Under the pieces are notes generated by a model that saw only the letters and a list, made by a program, of their open reading frames with translations, was not told where the DNA came from and did no database searches. From UBA3206 sp963623875 (lineage in GTDB: Bacteria; Bacillota_I; Bacilli_A; Acholeplasmatales; Anaeroplasmataceae), in the NCBI GenBank assembly GCA_963623875.1, contig CAVFNL010000032.1, positions 1-59,957 on the forward strand: DNA of 59,957 bases, in the 5' to 3' direction. Shown here piece by piece: positions 26,774 through 35,750 of the stretch (position 1 is its first letter; the number at the start of each line of letters is the position of its first letter). A program made the translations under genes and the position numbers.

Positions 26774-28546
26774 CTATTTCATCTTTTTTTCTTTTTTTGA
26801 CCAAAAAATTTCTTTACGTATTTCTTTTCTAGTAAGTTTCCATTGAGCTTTGAAGAATTTATTAAATGCTAAATAATCTTCTTCAATATTTTTAAATTCT
26901 TCTTCCTTTGTGTAATCATATGAAGGTGTAAGTTCATTATCTTTTACCTTCATTGCACTAAGGCGTGCTTTTAGAAGTTTATTTTCTTCTTCTAGTTTTA
27001 GATTCTTATCTTTTAATTCTTTTTCTAATTTGTTATATTCATTTTTAGATTTATTGTATTCATCGTAAATATTTTTTATTTCTTCTTTTTTATCATTATA
27101 TGTTTTTAGTGATTCTTCTAATTTTTTGTTAAGACTTGTAATCTCTACGTTTGCATCTTCAAAAGCCTTAGATCTTATATCTTCTTTTTTTGATTCAAAT
27201 TCTTTATTTAATTCTTCCACCTTAGTTTTATGGATATTATTTAATTTGAATATTTCTTCATTATGAAGATCATTTAAATTTTTAATGCTGTTTTCATTAG
27301 AAATCTTTAAATTTACAATTTCTTTTTCTTTTTCGTTTACAATATTAGTTTGTTTTATAATATTTTCATTTAATAAATAAATTTCTTTTTCTTTGTTATC
27401 AACATTTAATTTAAGACTAGATATTTCATCCTTAGCTTTTATAAGGTCTTCACTATCTTGTAATAATTCCTTATTTCTTTGCTCTAAAAGAACCATATAT
27501 CTTTCTGTTCCAACACCAGATTCAAGTATTTTTTTCTTAAGGCGTTTTATTTTTTCATCAAGTTGTTTTTCACGAAGTTCCTCAAGTTTCTTTTCTTCTA
27601 TTTCATAATTTTGAATTAAAATTTCTTCTAATTCATTGCCATGTTTATATGTAATGAATTGTAGTAAGGACGCAACTTCAGCCATTTCATCAGACAATAC
27701 ATCATCGAAAGGTTGAAATTCTTTTAATATAGTATTAACTTCATAACCAGGAGTTGTATATGATATTAAGTATTCATATAGTGCTAAAGATTTTTTAAAA
27801 TCATTATTCATTTTAAGAACATTTGTTTTAATTATAGGATCTCTTACTAGAGGTGCTTTAGACACTTCTAACATCAAATTAGTTGAAAGTAACATTAAAA
27901 CCATTTGATTAATATCTTCAATTCTTTTGATAAGTGCATCTTGAACAGAGTCATGTAGTGGATATTCATTTAAATAATTTTCTTCATGAAAAGTGATTTT
28001 ATAAGAAATATTTCTCATTTTACTTTCGTGTAATTTATCTAAATGTAGGTCGCAAATATAAGTTTTTCGAAGTTTATTAATATTATCTAGTCTAAGTCCT
28101 ATAAAATCTCTTAGATATAAAAGAATTTTATAAAGTACTCTATTTTCATATACTGCAAAATCAGATAAACGCTCTGACATATAAATTTTATCAGGTATTA
28201 AATCAGCGCTATCATCTAACACTCTTGTAATTAAATTAGAATGCCTCGCAAGATGTACAACTGATTCTTTTGATACTCTTCTTACTTTCTCAATTGGAAC
28301 AACTTCTCCATCATTACGAATAAATTGTCGTTCAGCTTCAACAGCGTTTTGAATAAAAGGAAGGGCACGTTCAATTTCATCTATCCATTCAGGATTTATT
28401 GAAAAGGAATATTTTGTAACTTCAAATTTATCAAATTCTTTACCATTTTTTTTGAATATATCTCTTGACCTAATACAAACTTTATTATTAGTAGTTATTT
28501 CTCTATATAATTTAAAAGCCTTATAATAATAATCATTTAAATTCAA
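26774..28546 (-). CDS. Coiled-coil protein, DUF2357/McrC-like N-terminal region
   Basis: The 590 residues have an N-terminal globular part (about 1-320) with ERLSDFAVYENRVLYKILLYL-type sequence near residue 125 that recalls the YEN motif region of DUF2357 and McrC-like partners of McrB ATPases, and a long charged coiled coil (about 330-550) rich in Lys and Glu heptads. The C-terminus is basic. I see no PD-(D/E)XK nuclease motif, unlike restriction McrC. Lying between the two AAA+ genes with gaps of 9 and 22 bases, it is the obvious candidate adaptor or activator of both ATPases. The DUF2357 link is a weak, motif-level inference. Confidence 0.65.
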   Translation of the reverse strand: MNLNDYYYKAFKLYREITTNNKVCIRSRDIFKKNGKEFDKFEVTKYSFSINPEWIDEIERALPFIQNAVEAERQFIRNDGEVVPIEKVRRVSKESVVHLARHSNLITRVLDDSADLIPDKIYMSERLSDFAVYENRVLYKILLYLRDFIGLRLDNINKLRKTYICDLHLDKLHESKMRNISYKITFHEENYLNEYPLHDSVQDALIKRIEDINQMVLMLLSTNLMLEVSKAPLVRDPIIKTNVLKMNNDFKKSLALYEYLISYTTPGYEVNTILKEFQPFDDVLSDEMAEVASLLQFITYKHGNELEEILIQNYEIEEKKLEELREKQLDEKIKRLKKKILESGVGTERYMVLLEQRNKELLQDSEDLIKAKDEISSLKLNVDNKEKEIYLLNENIIKQTNIVNEKEKEIVNLKISNENSIKNLNDLHNEEIFKLNNIHKTKVEELNKEFESKKEDIRSKAFEDANVEITSLNKKLEESLKTYNDKKEEIKNIYDEYNKSKNEYNKLEKELKDKNLKLEEENKLLKARLSAMKVKDNELTPSYDYTKEEEFKNIEEDYLAFNKFFKAQWKLTRKEIRKEIFWSKKEKKMK

Positions 28547-28568
28547 GTTATCCCTCCCTTATTATTTA

Positions 28569-29642
28569 TTATGAATTCTCAATATGTTTTATATAATCTA
28601 TTGAAAGAGGTAATGCATCTTCTCCAAATAGATCATTAATCTTATTTATTAATCCTTCACTCTGACTTCTTACATAAACAGGATTCTTAGCTTCTAATTT
28701 ACGAAGAATCTTTCGTGAAATAATATCATCTAATGCATCTAACTCACTTCCACCGCATTCTACAACTACTGGTGTATATGCTTCAATCTGTTTCATAATA
28801 CGGTTTCCAAATGTGATTCTAAATGTATCTATTAGATACTTATCTAATTCTTTTAATCTTCTTTGATTTCTATTAGATAATTTATTTTTATTTTGTGCTT
28901 TATAAAATAAACTATATAAATGATTAACACTTATCTTATCTTCTTTTGTGGGTTTTCCTTCAAATACCATAGCTTTTTTATCAAGGTTTAATACCATTGC
29001 TCTATCGTATACTTTATCTGAGATTGCAAATGTTGAATCATCATTGTTTGCGGTTCCTATAAACCACATGTTTATTGGAAGTCTTAATTTACCATCTTGT
29101 AATAATTTTGGATCGTTTTCCCATACATCTGATACAACATCTAATATTCTACTATTCGGATTTGGAAGTTCAAATAATGATAAGAATTCCGCAAAATAAT
29201 ATTCTACTCTTGCAATATTCATTTCATCTAAGACTGTTATATATATTTCTTTTGTATAACATGCTTCATACATCTTATATAGAAGTGTTGTTTCATTAAA
29301 CTTTTTTGTAAATTCATTATAGTATCCGATTAAATCAGTACGCTCTTTCCACATTGGCTGTATTGGTATTACTACCGTTTTATTTTGTAAGTATGTACCA
29401 AACGCATAAGCAAGTGATGTTTTTCCTGTACCTGACATACCTTGAAGTAATATAAGTTTTGTGACGCTAAGAGATGAAATAAATCTTCTTATATCTTTTA
29501 TGTCATAATATAGATGTAATTTATATGATGAATAATTTCTAAAGTTCTCACAAATTTCTTTTAATGTTATTTTATTATTATATATGGGTTCACTATAATG
29601 CATCATCATATTATCTATATGTGTAAGCATGTAGAATCTAGA
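28569..29642 (-). repeat. 1074-bp direct repeat, copy B (AAA+ motor domain)
   Basis: Second copy of the repeat at 25265-26338, same orientation, offset 3304 bases. It covers all of the motor domain and the stop codon of the second ATPase. The two copies flank the coiled-coil gene, so recombination between them would delete that gene and one ATPase N-terminus. Confidence 0.93.
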
Positions 29643-29981
29643 ACCATTTGAAGGTGCATTAACCTCTTCATCGATTGAAAAATTTGATTGATTTTCATCT
29701 CTTGTTGAAACTTTTCCTGAATCTGGAATAGAAATTGAAATATCCTTCTTTAATGATTCAATAGAAGTTTCTATCTTCTCATTCATCTTTTCTACCATTT
29801 CAAATTCAGAATTTTTTTGATGTCCTTTAATTTCAGCTTTTATATCATTTTCTCTTATAATTGCGAATGAAATTAACTTATAAATTATAAGTATTACAAG
29901 CAAAAATAAAATTATAAGGTAAATAATTATCGCCTCAAAGGAAAATAGATAATTTAAAATTTTTTCAAAAAATCTAATCAT
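28569..29981 (-). CDS. Membrane-anchored McrB-type AAA+ ATPase (copy B)
   Basis: This 470-residue protein has one N-terminal membrane helix (about 15-40), a helical linker (about 45-112) unrelated to that of copy A, and a motor domain identical to copy A from about residue 114. Walker A is at 181-188, with Walker B (VLDEMN) and sensor 1 (GTANND) intact. Its start lies inside the end of the 1050-residue gene (8-base overlap). With identical motors and different membrane parts, the two subunits could form mixed hexamers linked to two different membrane sites. That is inference. Confidence 0.88.
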   Translation of the reverse strand: MIRFFEKILNYLFSFEAIIIYLIILFLLVILIIYKLISFAIIRENDIKAEIKGHQKNSEFEMVEKMNEKIETSIESLKKDISISIPDSGKVSTRDENQSNFSIDEEVNAPSNGSRFYMLTHIDNMMMHYSEPIYNNKITLKEICENFRNYSSYKLHLYYDIKDIRRFISSLSVTKLILLQGMSGTGKTSLAYAFGTYLQNKTVVIPIQPMWKERTDLIGYYNEFTKKFNETTLLYKMYEACYTKEIYITVLDEMNIARVEYYFAEFLSLFELPNPNSRILDVVSDVWENDPKLLQDGKLRLPINMWFIGTANNDDSTFAISDKVYDRAMVLNLDKKAMVFEGKPTKEDKISVNHLYSLFYKAQNKNKLSNRNQRRLKELDKYLIDTFRITFGNRIMKQIEAYTPVVVECGGSELDALDDIISRKILRKLEAKNPVYVRSQSEGLINKINDLFGEDALPLSIDYIKHIENS

Positions 29982-32900
29982 TGTCTACCTCCTCTAAGCC
30001 TTTTAATGCTTTTAGAGATTGCGGTATTAAATCTTTATTAAATACCCTAGAAATTATATTAATTACTTCATTTTTATTATTTTTATATGATGCTGATTTT
30101 ATTATTTGTGGAACAATTCTTCCTCTTAAAAGAATATCTATCACTTCATTATCTTCAAATCCAGCAAGATTTAATAAAATATATAATTTATCAAAATCTA
30201 TAGTTGTTCTATTAGATAATAATTTATCTTTACTAAATTCAATTTCAAGAGATATTTCATCAAACTTTTTAAAATATTCTTCTTTTAAAAATAATTTGTT
30301 TTGATATTCATTAATAACATTTTTATATGAACTTATATTTAAATCACTAAATTCTTGGTTTGCTAATTTAACTTCAGTTTTTGCAAATTGCATATCAATA
30401 CTAAATGAACAATCATCTTCTTTGTCTATATTTTTATTATTAATAATAAAATATGAATTCTTTGTTAAAGATAATTTCTCACCAGACAATGTTACATTAA
30501 TGTTAATATTCATTTCATTTTGTTTAATAAATGGGTTTAAAATATTATCTATTTTTTCATTTGTTGAATTAAAGACATACATGAAATTTATTTTATCTTT
30601 ATTTATATTACATTCTTTTATAAAAGTTGAAAGAATAGATGAATCATCTGTAGTTTCTTCAAAGGTATTATACATTTGTAAATCTAATAAATTTTCTTTG
30701 TTTTGATAAAATTCCATCAAAGATTTCATAAATTCTAATAATAAAATATCATCATTAGTATTTATATATATAATTCTTGTAGAACCTATTGAGGATAATA
30801 ATGTTTTTATACTATTTATTGATGTAGTAATTCCTTTAGATAATACGTATTGTTGTAAATTAATACTTTGAATTTCAATATCTAATTCTTTTGCATTAAG
30901 AAAGGCGTTAAATTGTTCAGTTTCATCTTCAAAATCAGGTTTAGTATTATCTTCTTCAATTATATTTATTTCTTTAATATCATATGACTTATTTTCAATT
31001 TCATCCATAGATATATCTTTTATAGCATTATTTACATTATGGGTATCATCAACAATTTCTTCAACTTCACTTGAATCTTTTAGTTTGTTTTCTAATACTT
31101 TAGTTTCTTTTTTATGTGATATAGGCTTTTTAAAAATAATATCTGATTCTTTTGAAAGGACTTTCATATCTTTAATAATGTCTTCCATTGATTTATTATC
31201 ATCCTTTACTTTTTTTCTAAATAATAATAATCGTAAAAGATATAAATTTGTTAAAAATAACGTAATGCCAAATAAAACAATAAATACTGTAAAGAAAGCA
31301 TTCTTGTTTTTAAATATTAAAGATAGAATTAAAAATAAAATTGTAACATATAGAAGTGCACATGCACATAAAATATTTTTAAACTTTTTGTTTTTAATAT
31401 CAATAGCTGTATTAGAGTCACTATTTGATAAGAAAAAATCAGTATCTAGTGTATCGTTTGCGACATCTTTATGATTAAAATCAATCTTAGTTTCATCAAG
31501 TACATTAACACCATCATTTAATTTGAAATAATAACTTCCGCCAGTAATAGCAAAAACATGTTTAGAAAAATTATATTGATATAATCTATTAAATTTAATG
31601 TCCTGATATATACGCTTAACTTCATGCGGTTTTAAATAAACCCTAACATAAGCTAATACATCATATAAATCATCATTTAATGTTAGAAAATAAACATTAG
31701 ATATTTTTTTGCTTGTTTCGTTCTTGCAAATAAATTCAAAATGATCATCAAACACTTCAAGTGCAGAAACACTAATTTTATCGTATGTAAGACCATGTAG
31801 AGGTGCATAAATATATGATGTCTCATCTAATATATCTACATCTTTATTCTCATAAGTTGTATAATTTAGAGTTTTACCTGAAGGATTTACAATGCCCTTT
31901 AAAATATCAAATAAAGAACGTCCATAAGCTTCTCTTGCAGGGACTTCAATAACGGCATTTGAATAATTAATGATGTCCAGAGAAACTACATGTCCTAATA
32001 CAACCGATACAATTTTTCGTTCTTGTTCGTGTAATGTATGAAGTAATTTTAATTGTCTTTCATCTAACTTATCTAGACCTTCTAAGAATAATATAGCAAT
32101 ACTTGATGCTGTTTTAGATACTGCATCTTCTATTAAAATCTCTGGATTATTTATATCTTCATATGAATATCCATGAAGATAATAATCACATTTTAATCCA
32201 TAATTTGATGCTTCCGCCCTTATATCAAACCCATTTGAAATTGCGGCTTCTCCAATTAAAGTTATGTTATCTTCATCCTTAATTGGTAATATTCCATCGT
32301 TTTTATACATTATAGTTTGTTCAGGATAATAATCGCTTACAACGTTTTGATATTGTGTTTGATTTTCTTCAACAATTGTATCAAATTGTTCTAATAAAAT
32401 ATCAATTGCATCATTAAGTCTTTCTTCATCTAAAATCTTACCATTTGATATAAGTAAATTAAATTCGTCATTTGAAATAAATCCACTTCGCTTTTGATTT
32501 AAACTATCTTTAAATGTTTTAAGTCTTAAAAGCATTTCATCTAAAATTTCATTACTTGTAAGCGCCATAGCATAACCATTATTAATACATTTACAAATAG
32601 TATCCGCATCATCTGACTTAATTATAAGAATAGGTTGTTCTTTTGAATTATTGTATATAAAATCTTTATCTATATAATTTTTTGTAATAACATATTTTAT
32701 ACTACAATTTTTTAAAATTTCTATTTCATTTCTTAGATAGTATTCTTTATCAATTTCATTTTCTACTAAGGATAATTCTAATGCTTGTTCAATATGTTTC
32801 TTCTTTAATGAATCAAAACAAATTTTAAAATATGAATTATTAATATAGTCTATGCTAGATAATCTTTGTTTTACATTATTTATATCAAATACATAGATTG

Positions 32901-33126
32901 AATTTGTTTTATTAAAATTATTTAATACAAATGATTCAAATATTTTATCATCTAAAGATGAAGCACAAGAAAAAATTGATGAATCAGAAAAGGATTCATC
33001 ATAATAAAATTCCTTAGATATAATATTAGTTCCATCTATTGTTTTTGATTTTATTGACGTCCTAATTACTAAATTTAATTTTTGAACATTTGAAAGTTTA
33101 TCAATAATACTTTTGTATTTTTGCAT
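29974..33126 (-). CDS. GH3-fold pseudoenzyme on a membrane hairpin
   Basis: The 1050 residues open with a shrunken region (1-260) that recalls a GH3 N-terminus (IIDKLSNVQKLNLV, ILDEERLNDAIDILL) but is far shorter than a TIM barrel and lacks the SDW nucleophile motif. Residues 267-440 match the GH3 C-terminal domain (TIMYKNDGILPI, ITLIGEAA, GIVNPSGKTLNY), and 445-520 the GH3 fibronectin-like domain (HGLTYDKISVSALEV, VYLKPHEVKRI). Two membrane helices follow (about 582-602, 608-635), then an acidic linker and a C-terminal domain (about 720-1050). There is no signal peptide and basic residues flank both helices, so both soluble parts should lie in the cytosol. First gene of the run. A catalytic role is unlikely. 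Confidence 0.8.
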   Translation of the reverse strand: MQKYKSIIDKLSNVQKLNLVIRTSIKSKTIDGTNIISKEFYYDESFSDSSIFSCASSLDDKIFESFVLNNFNKTNSIYVFDINNVKQRLSSIDYINNSYFKICFDSLKKKHIEQALELSLVENEIDKEYYLRNEIEILKNCSIKYVITKNYIDKDFIYNNSKEQPILIIKSDDADTICKCINNGYAMALTSNEILDEMLLRLKTFKDSLNQKRSGFISNDEFNLLISNGKILDEERLNDAIDILLEQFDTIVEENQTQYQNVVSDYYPEQTIMYKNDGILPIKDEDNITLIGEAAISNGFDIRAEASNYGLKCDYYLHGYSYEDINNPEILIEDAVSKTASSIAILFLEGLDKLDERQLKLLHTLHEQERKIVSVVLGHVVSLDIINYSNAVIEVPAREAYGRSLFDILKGIVNPSGKTLNYTTYENKDVDILDETSYIYAPLHGLTYDKISVSALEVFDDHFEFICKNETSKKISNVYFLTLNDDLYDVLAYVRVYLKPHEVKRIYQDIKFNRLYQYNFSKHVFAITGGSYYFKLNDGVNVLDETKIDFNHKDVANDTLDTDFFLSNSDSNTAIDIKNKKFKNILCACALLYVTILFLILSLIFKNKNAFFTVFIVLFGITLFLTNLYLLRLLLFRKKVKDDNKSMEDIIKDMKVLSKESDIIFKKPISHKKETKVLENKLKDSSEVEEIVDDTHNVNNAIKDISMDEIENKSYDIKEINIIEEDNTKPDFEDETEQFNAFLNAKELDIEIQSINLQQYVLSKGITTSINSIKTLLSSIGSTRIIYINTNDDILLLEFMKSLMEFYQNKENLLDLQMYNTFEETTDDSSILSTFIKECNINKDKINFMYVFNSTNEKIDNILNPFIKQNEMNININVTLSGEKLSLTKNSYFIINNKNIDKEDDCSFSIDMQFAKTEVKLANQEFSDLNISSYKNVINEYQNKLFLKEEYFKKFDEISLEIEFSKDKLLSNRTTIDFDKLYILLNLAGFEDNEVIDILLRGRIVPQIIKSASYKNNKNEVINIISRVFNKDLIPQSLKALKGLEEVDND

Positions 33127-33152
33127 TAAAATCTCCCCCTATACTTAGACAT

Positions 33153-33181
33153 ATTATATTGTATATTTTTTATAAATAACA
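33153..33181 (-). promoter_or_regulatory. Promoter of the ten-gene run
   Basis: Minus-strand -35 TGTTAT (33176-33181), 17-base spacer, -10 TATAAT (33153-33158), then a strong ribosome binding site GGGGGAG before the ATG at 33126. No other comparable promoter is obvious in the very short gaps of the following 25 kb, which supports one long transcript. Confidence 0.55.
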
Positions 33182-33258
33182 GACATTATGAATATTATGG
33201 TTTAAAATTTTACATATTAAAGATTTTGTAAAATAATACTCAATTCAAAATTTATTTA

Positions 33259-33597
33259 TTATAATGGATAATTTCCTGTAGAAATTAAAATGATTCCTAA
33301 AATCATTTGGATTATAAATCCAAAAATAGCGCCTTTTTTCGTATTACTACCAAAATTATTTGCTAAAAGTGCAATTAAAAGGCCTATTATTCCTAACAAA
33401 AAGCCTAAACAAAAACCACCAACAAGACTTCCTTCACTATGTTTTTTTATTTCAGGTTGTCTATTATGGTTAGGATAATCATTAAGATCTGTATATCTAA
33501 CATTATTATTAACAACTTCTATAAATTGATTTCCGCAATTATGACAAAATTTTTCATTATCTTCGCACATAGTATGGCATTTTATACATTCTTTCAT
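33259..33597 (-). CDS. Zinc-ribbon membrane protein
   Basis: The 112 residues start with a zinc ribbon (Cys4, Cys7, Cys18, Cys21, plus Cys11) and end with two membrane helices (about 57-78 and 86-107) rich in Gly, Ile and Leu. Such zinc-ribbon membrane proteins are common in Firmicutes and mostly of unknown function. The start codon overlaps the stop of the NAD(P)HX repair gene, making it the last gene of the methionine-cycle operon. A 130-base gap then precedes the promoter of the ten-gene run. Confidence 0.82.
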   Translation of the reverse strand: MKECIKCHTMCEDNEKFCHNCGNQFIEVVNNNVRYTDLNDYPNHNRQPEIKKHSEGSLVGGFCLGFLLGIIGLLIALLANNFGSNTKKGAIFGFIIQMILGIILISTGNYPL

Positions 33598-35084
33598 TTA
33601 ATATCTCCTTCAATCATCTTTATAACTTTTGGTATATAATTTATTATTTTTGATATTGTAAGTGTTCTTTCACTTTCATCTTCTACAGCAAGTTGTGCAG
33701 ATTTTCCTAATATATATGATCCAAGGGCTGCGTGCTTTGTGTCATATATGCCTTCACTAGCCATAATTCCACAAAGAATTCCGCTTAACGCATCACCACT
33801 ACCACCTTTAGCGAGGCTCGAATTACCAAAAATTGAAATTAATGTTTCATCTTTTGACGCAATTACAGTAGATGTTCCCTTTAATAACACAATTAAATTA
33901 TAGTTTATTGCGTAAGCGTTTGCAATATCAAGTGGATTTCTTAATATTTCTTTTACACTTATTTTAGTAAGCCTTGAAAATTCTTTTGGGTGAGGTGTTA
34001 TAATTATTTTAGCTTTAGCATCTTTAAATATAAAGTCACCATATTTGGCAATAGTATTTATACCATCCGCATCTATAATAAGTATTTTTTCAAAATTATG
34101 GATTAAATAATCAAGTGTCTTATATAAATCTTCAGATATCATCATTCCCATACCTATAGAAATTGCGTCCGACTTTTGCATCAGTAAATCTAATTCTTCT
34201 TTATTATATTTTATACACCCGTTAGAACTTGATAGTTTTTCAACAATAAGTTCAGGATATCTTAATGCATATATATTATAAAGTTCAGCTGGAACATATA
34301 ATCTTTGATATCCTACACCCATCATAAAAGAAATTATGGCATTATAAGATATTAAAGAAGCTCCAGGGTAATCAAGAGAACCTGCTATAATTGTACCTTT
34401 TCCAAAACTATTTTTATTTGTATTTCTTTCTCTTGTACTTAACAAGTGTGAAAAGTCTTTATCTTCTAATATATTATAATACTCTTTAGGCTCCATTAAT
34501 CCAATTTTTATTGTTTCTAGTCTTTTATAAGATGAAAGTCCATCATTTAAAAATAAGCCTAATTTAGGATATTCTACACTTATTACTAAATTTGAATGAA
34601 CAAATGCACCTAACGATAAACCATTACAAGTATCAATTCCTGTAGGCATATCTAGGGATATTACTTCTATATTTTCTTCTTTATTCAAATTATTTATAAG
34701 GGTAATATACTCATCTTTTAACATTTCATGTTGATTATTTCCTAAGATTGCGTCTATTACAATGCTATATTTAGAATAATCTATAGTTTTAACAATATTT
34801 CCCTTAAATTTATCTAAATTTATTTTTGCGTCTGGATTTTTAATAGATGATATCATATACACATCTACCATAAATCCCATAGAAATAAGGTATCTTGCCA
34901 ATACTAGACCATCCCCTGCATTTCCACCACTTCCAAGAAGAATAAGAGTAGGACTCGGATTATAATTTTGTGCAATAATTTGTGACATTTTATATCCGGC
35001 ATCTTCCATTAAATTAATAGATTTTTTTATCTTGCAAGTTTCTTCATCAATTCTTCTTATTTCAATAGAATTAACAGCCTTCAT
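33594..35084 (-). CDS. nnr: Bifunctional NAD(P)HX epimerase/dehydratase
   Basis: This 496-residue fusion repairs hydrated NADH and NADPH. The N-terminal epimerase (NnrE, YjeF_N, about 1-205) has the GSGGNAGDGL loop at 51-60 and SLDMPTGID. The C-terminal ADP-dependent dehydratase (NnrD, about 220-490) has AGSLDYPGASLIS, ITPHPKEFSRL, the GTSTV segment and the nucleotide motif NSSLAKGGSGDALSG. Both halves look intact and the length is typical. It follows the YggS gene with no gap. The nearby NAD synthesis genes nadD and nadE are in a different operon. Confidence 0.95.
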   Translation of the reverse strand: MKAVNSIEIRRIDEETCKIKKSINLMEDAGYKMSQIIAQNYNPSPTLILLGSGGNAGDGLVLARYLISMGFMVDVYMISSIKNPDAKINLDKFKGNIVKTIDYSKYSIVIDAILGNNQHEMLKDEYITLINNLNKEENIEVISLDMPTGIDTCNGLSLGAFVHSNLVISVEYPKLGLFLNDGLSSYKRLETIKIGLMEPKEYYNILEDKDFSHLLSTRERNTNKNSFGKGTIIAGSLDYPGASLISYNAIISFMMGVGYQRLYVPAELYNIYALRYPELIVEKLSSSNGCIKYNKEELDLLMQKSDAISIGMGMMISEDLYKTLDYLIHNFEKILIIDADGINTIAKYGDFIFKDAKAKIIITPHPKEFSRLTKISVKEILRNPLDIANAYAINYNLIVLLKGTSTVIASKDETLISIFGNSSLAKGGSGDALSGILCGIMASEGIYDTKHAALGSYILGKSAQLAVEDESERTLTISKIINYIPKVIKMIEGDIK

Positions 35085-35750
35085 CTAATCACTATCCATT
35101 TCATAAAGAATTCTTCCTAAGCGAACGAAAGTTGATCCTTCCATCACAGCTTCCTTATAGTCTGAAGACATTCCTAAAGAATATTCTTTTAAATTATATT
35201 TTGAACCAATTTCTACTACTTTTTTATAAAATTTTTTTAATTCAACTTCATTCATTTCAGGTTCAGCCATAGCCATTAAACCTACTATTTCTACATTTTT
35301 TAAATTATTTTTAACATAATTTATAAAATCTTCCAACATAGAAGGTGATACACCATTTTTGTTAGAATCATCAATCATCTTAAGTTCAACAAAACATTTA
35401 AGCGGCGTATGTCTATATTTATCTATCATTACAGCCAATTCTTTTGAATCAAGAGAATGAAGATAATCTATATCATTTATAATTTGTTTACATTTATTTC
35501 TTTGTAAATGGCCTATAAAATGCCAAGTAATATTTAAATCAGATAAATTTTTATGTTTTCTTATGAATGGTTCTACTCTATTCTCTCCAAAATTTGTGAC
35601 ACCTAAACCATATAAATCCTTCATCGCAGGCTCTGAAATATATTTAGTTGCGGCAACAATATTTACACCTTTTAGTTCTTCTTTTAATTTTAAAACATTA
35701 TCGGTATTAATTTTTAAATTTTCATTTTCTAAAATATACATTTTAGTCAC
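35085..35750 (-). CDS. YggS/PLPBP family PLP homeostasis protein
   Basis: The 221 residues form a single alanine-racemase-like barrel that binds pyridoxal phosphate. The PLP lysine is Lys36 in VAATKY. FGENRVEPF, WHFIGHLQRNK, LVLEL-like FVELKMIDDSNKNG and the phosphate-binding LGMSSDYKEAV are all present. The family has no enzyme activity of its own and balances PLP and amino-acid pools. It overlaps luxS by 8 bases. Members are often named yggS in enterobacteria or ylmE in Bacillus. Confidence 0.94.
   Translation of the reverse strand: MTKMYILENENLKINTDNVLKLKEELKGVNIVAATKYISEPAMKDLYGLGVTNFGENRVEPFIRKHKNLSDLNITWHFIGHLQRNKCKQIINDIDYLHSLDSKELAVMIDKYRHTPLKCFVELKMIDDSNKNGVSPSMLEDFINYVKNNLKNVEIVGLMAMAEPEMNEVELKKFYKKVVEIGSKYNLKEYSLGMSSDYKEAVMEGSTFVRLGRILYEMDSD

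Noticed and set aside
25265..28546. The AAA+ and coiled-coil genes as a McrBC restriction system
   Set aside because: No nuclease or methylated-DNA-binding domain is visible, the motors are membrane-anchored and all neighbours are envelope proteins.
25265..29642. The 1074-bp direct repeats as copies of an insertion sequence
   Set aside because: The repeats encode only the AAA+ motor domain, have no terminal inverted repeats or transposase, and end at domain boundaries.
14976..33126. Plus-strand reading frames opposite the large surface and ATPase genes
   Set aside because: They lack ribosome sites and recognisable domains, and they arise from codon bias of the minus-strand genes. The two opposite each ATPase copy are identical only because the DNA is repeated.
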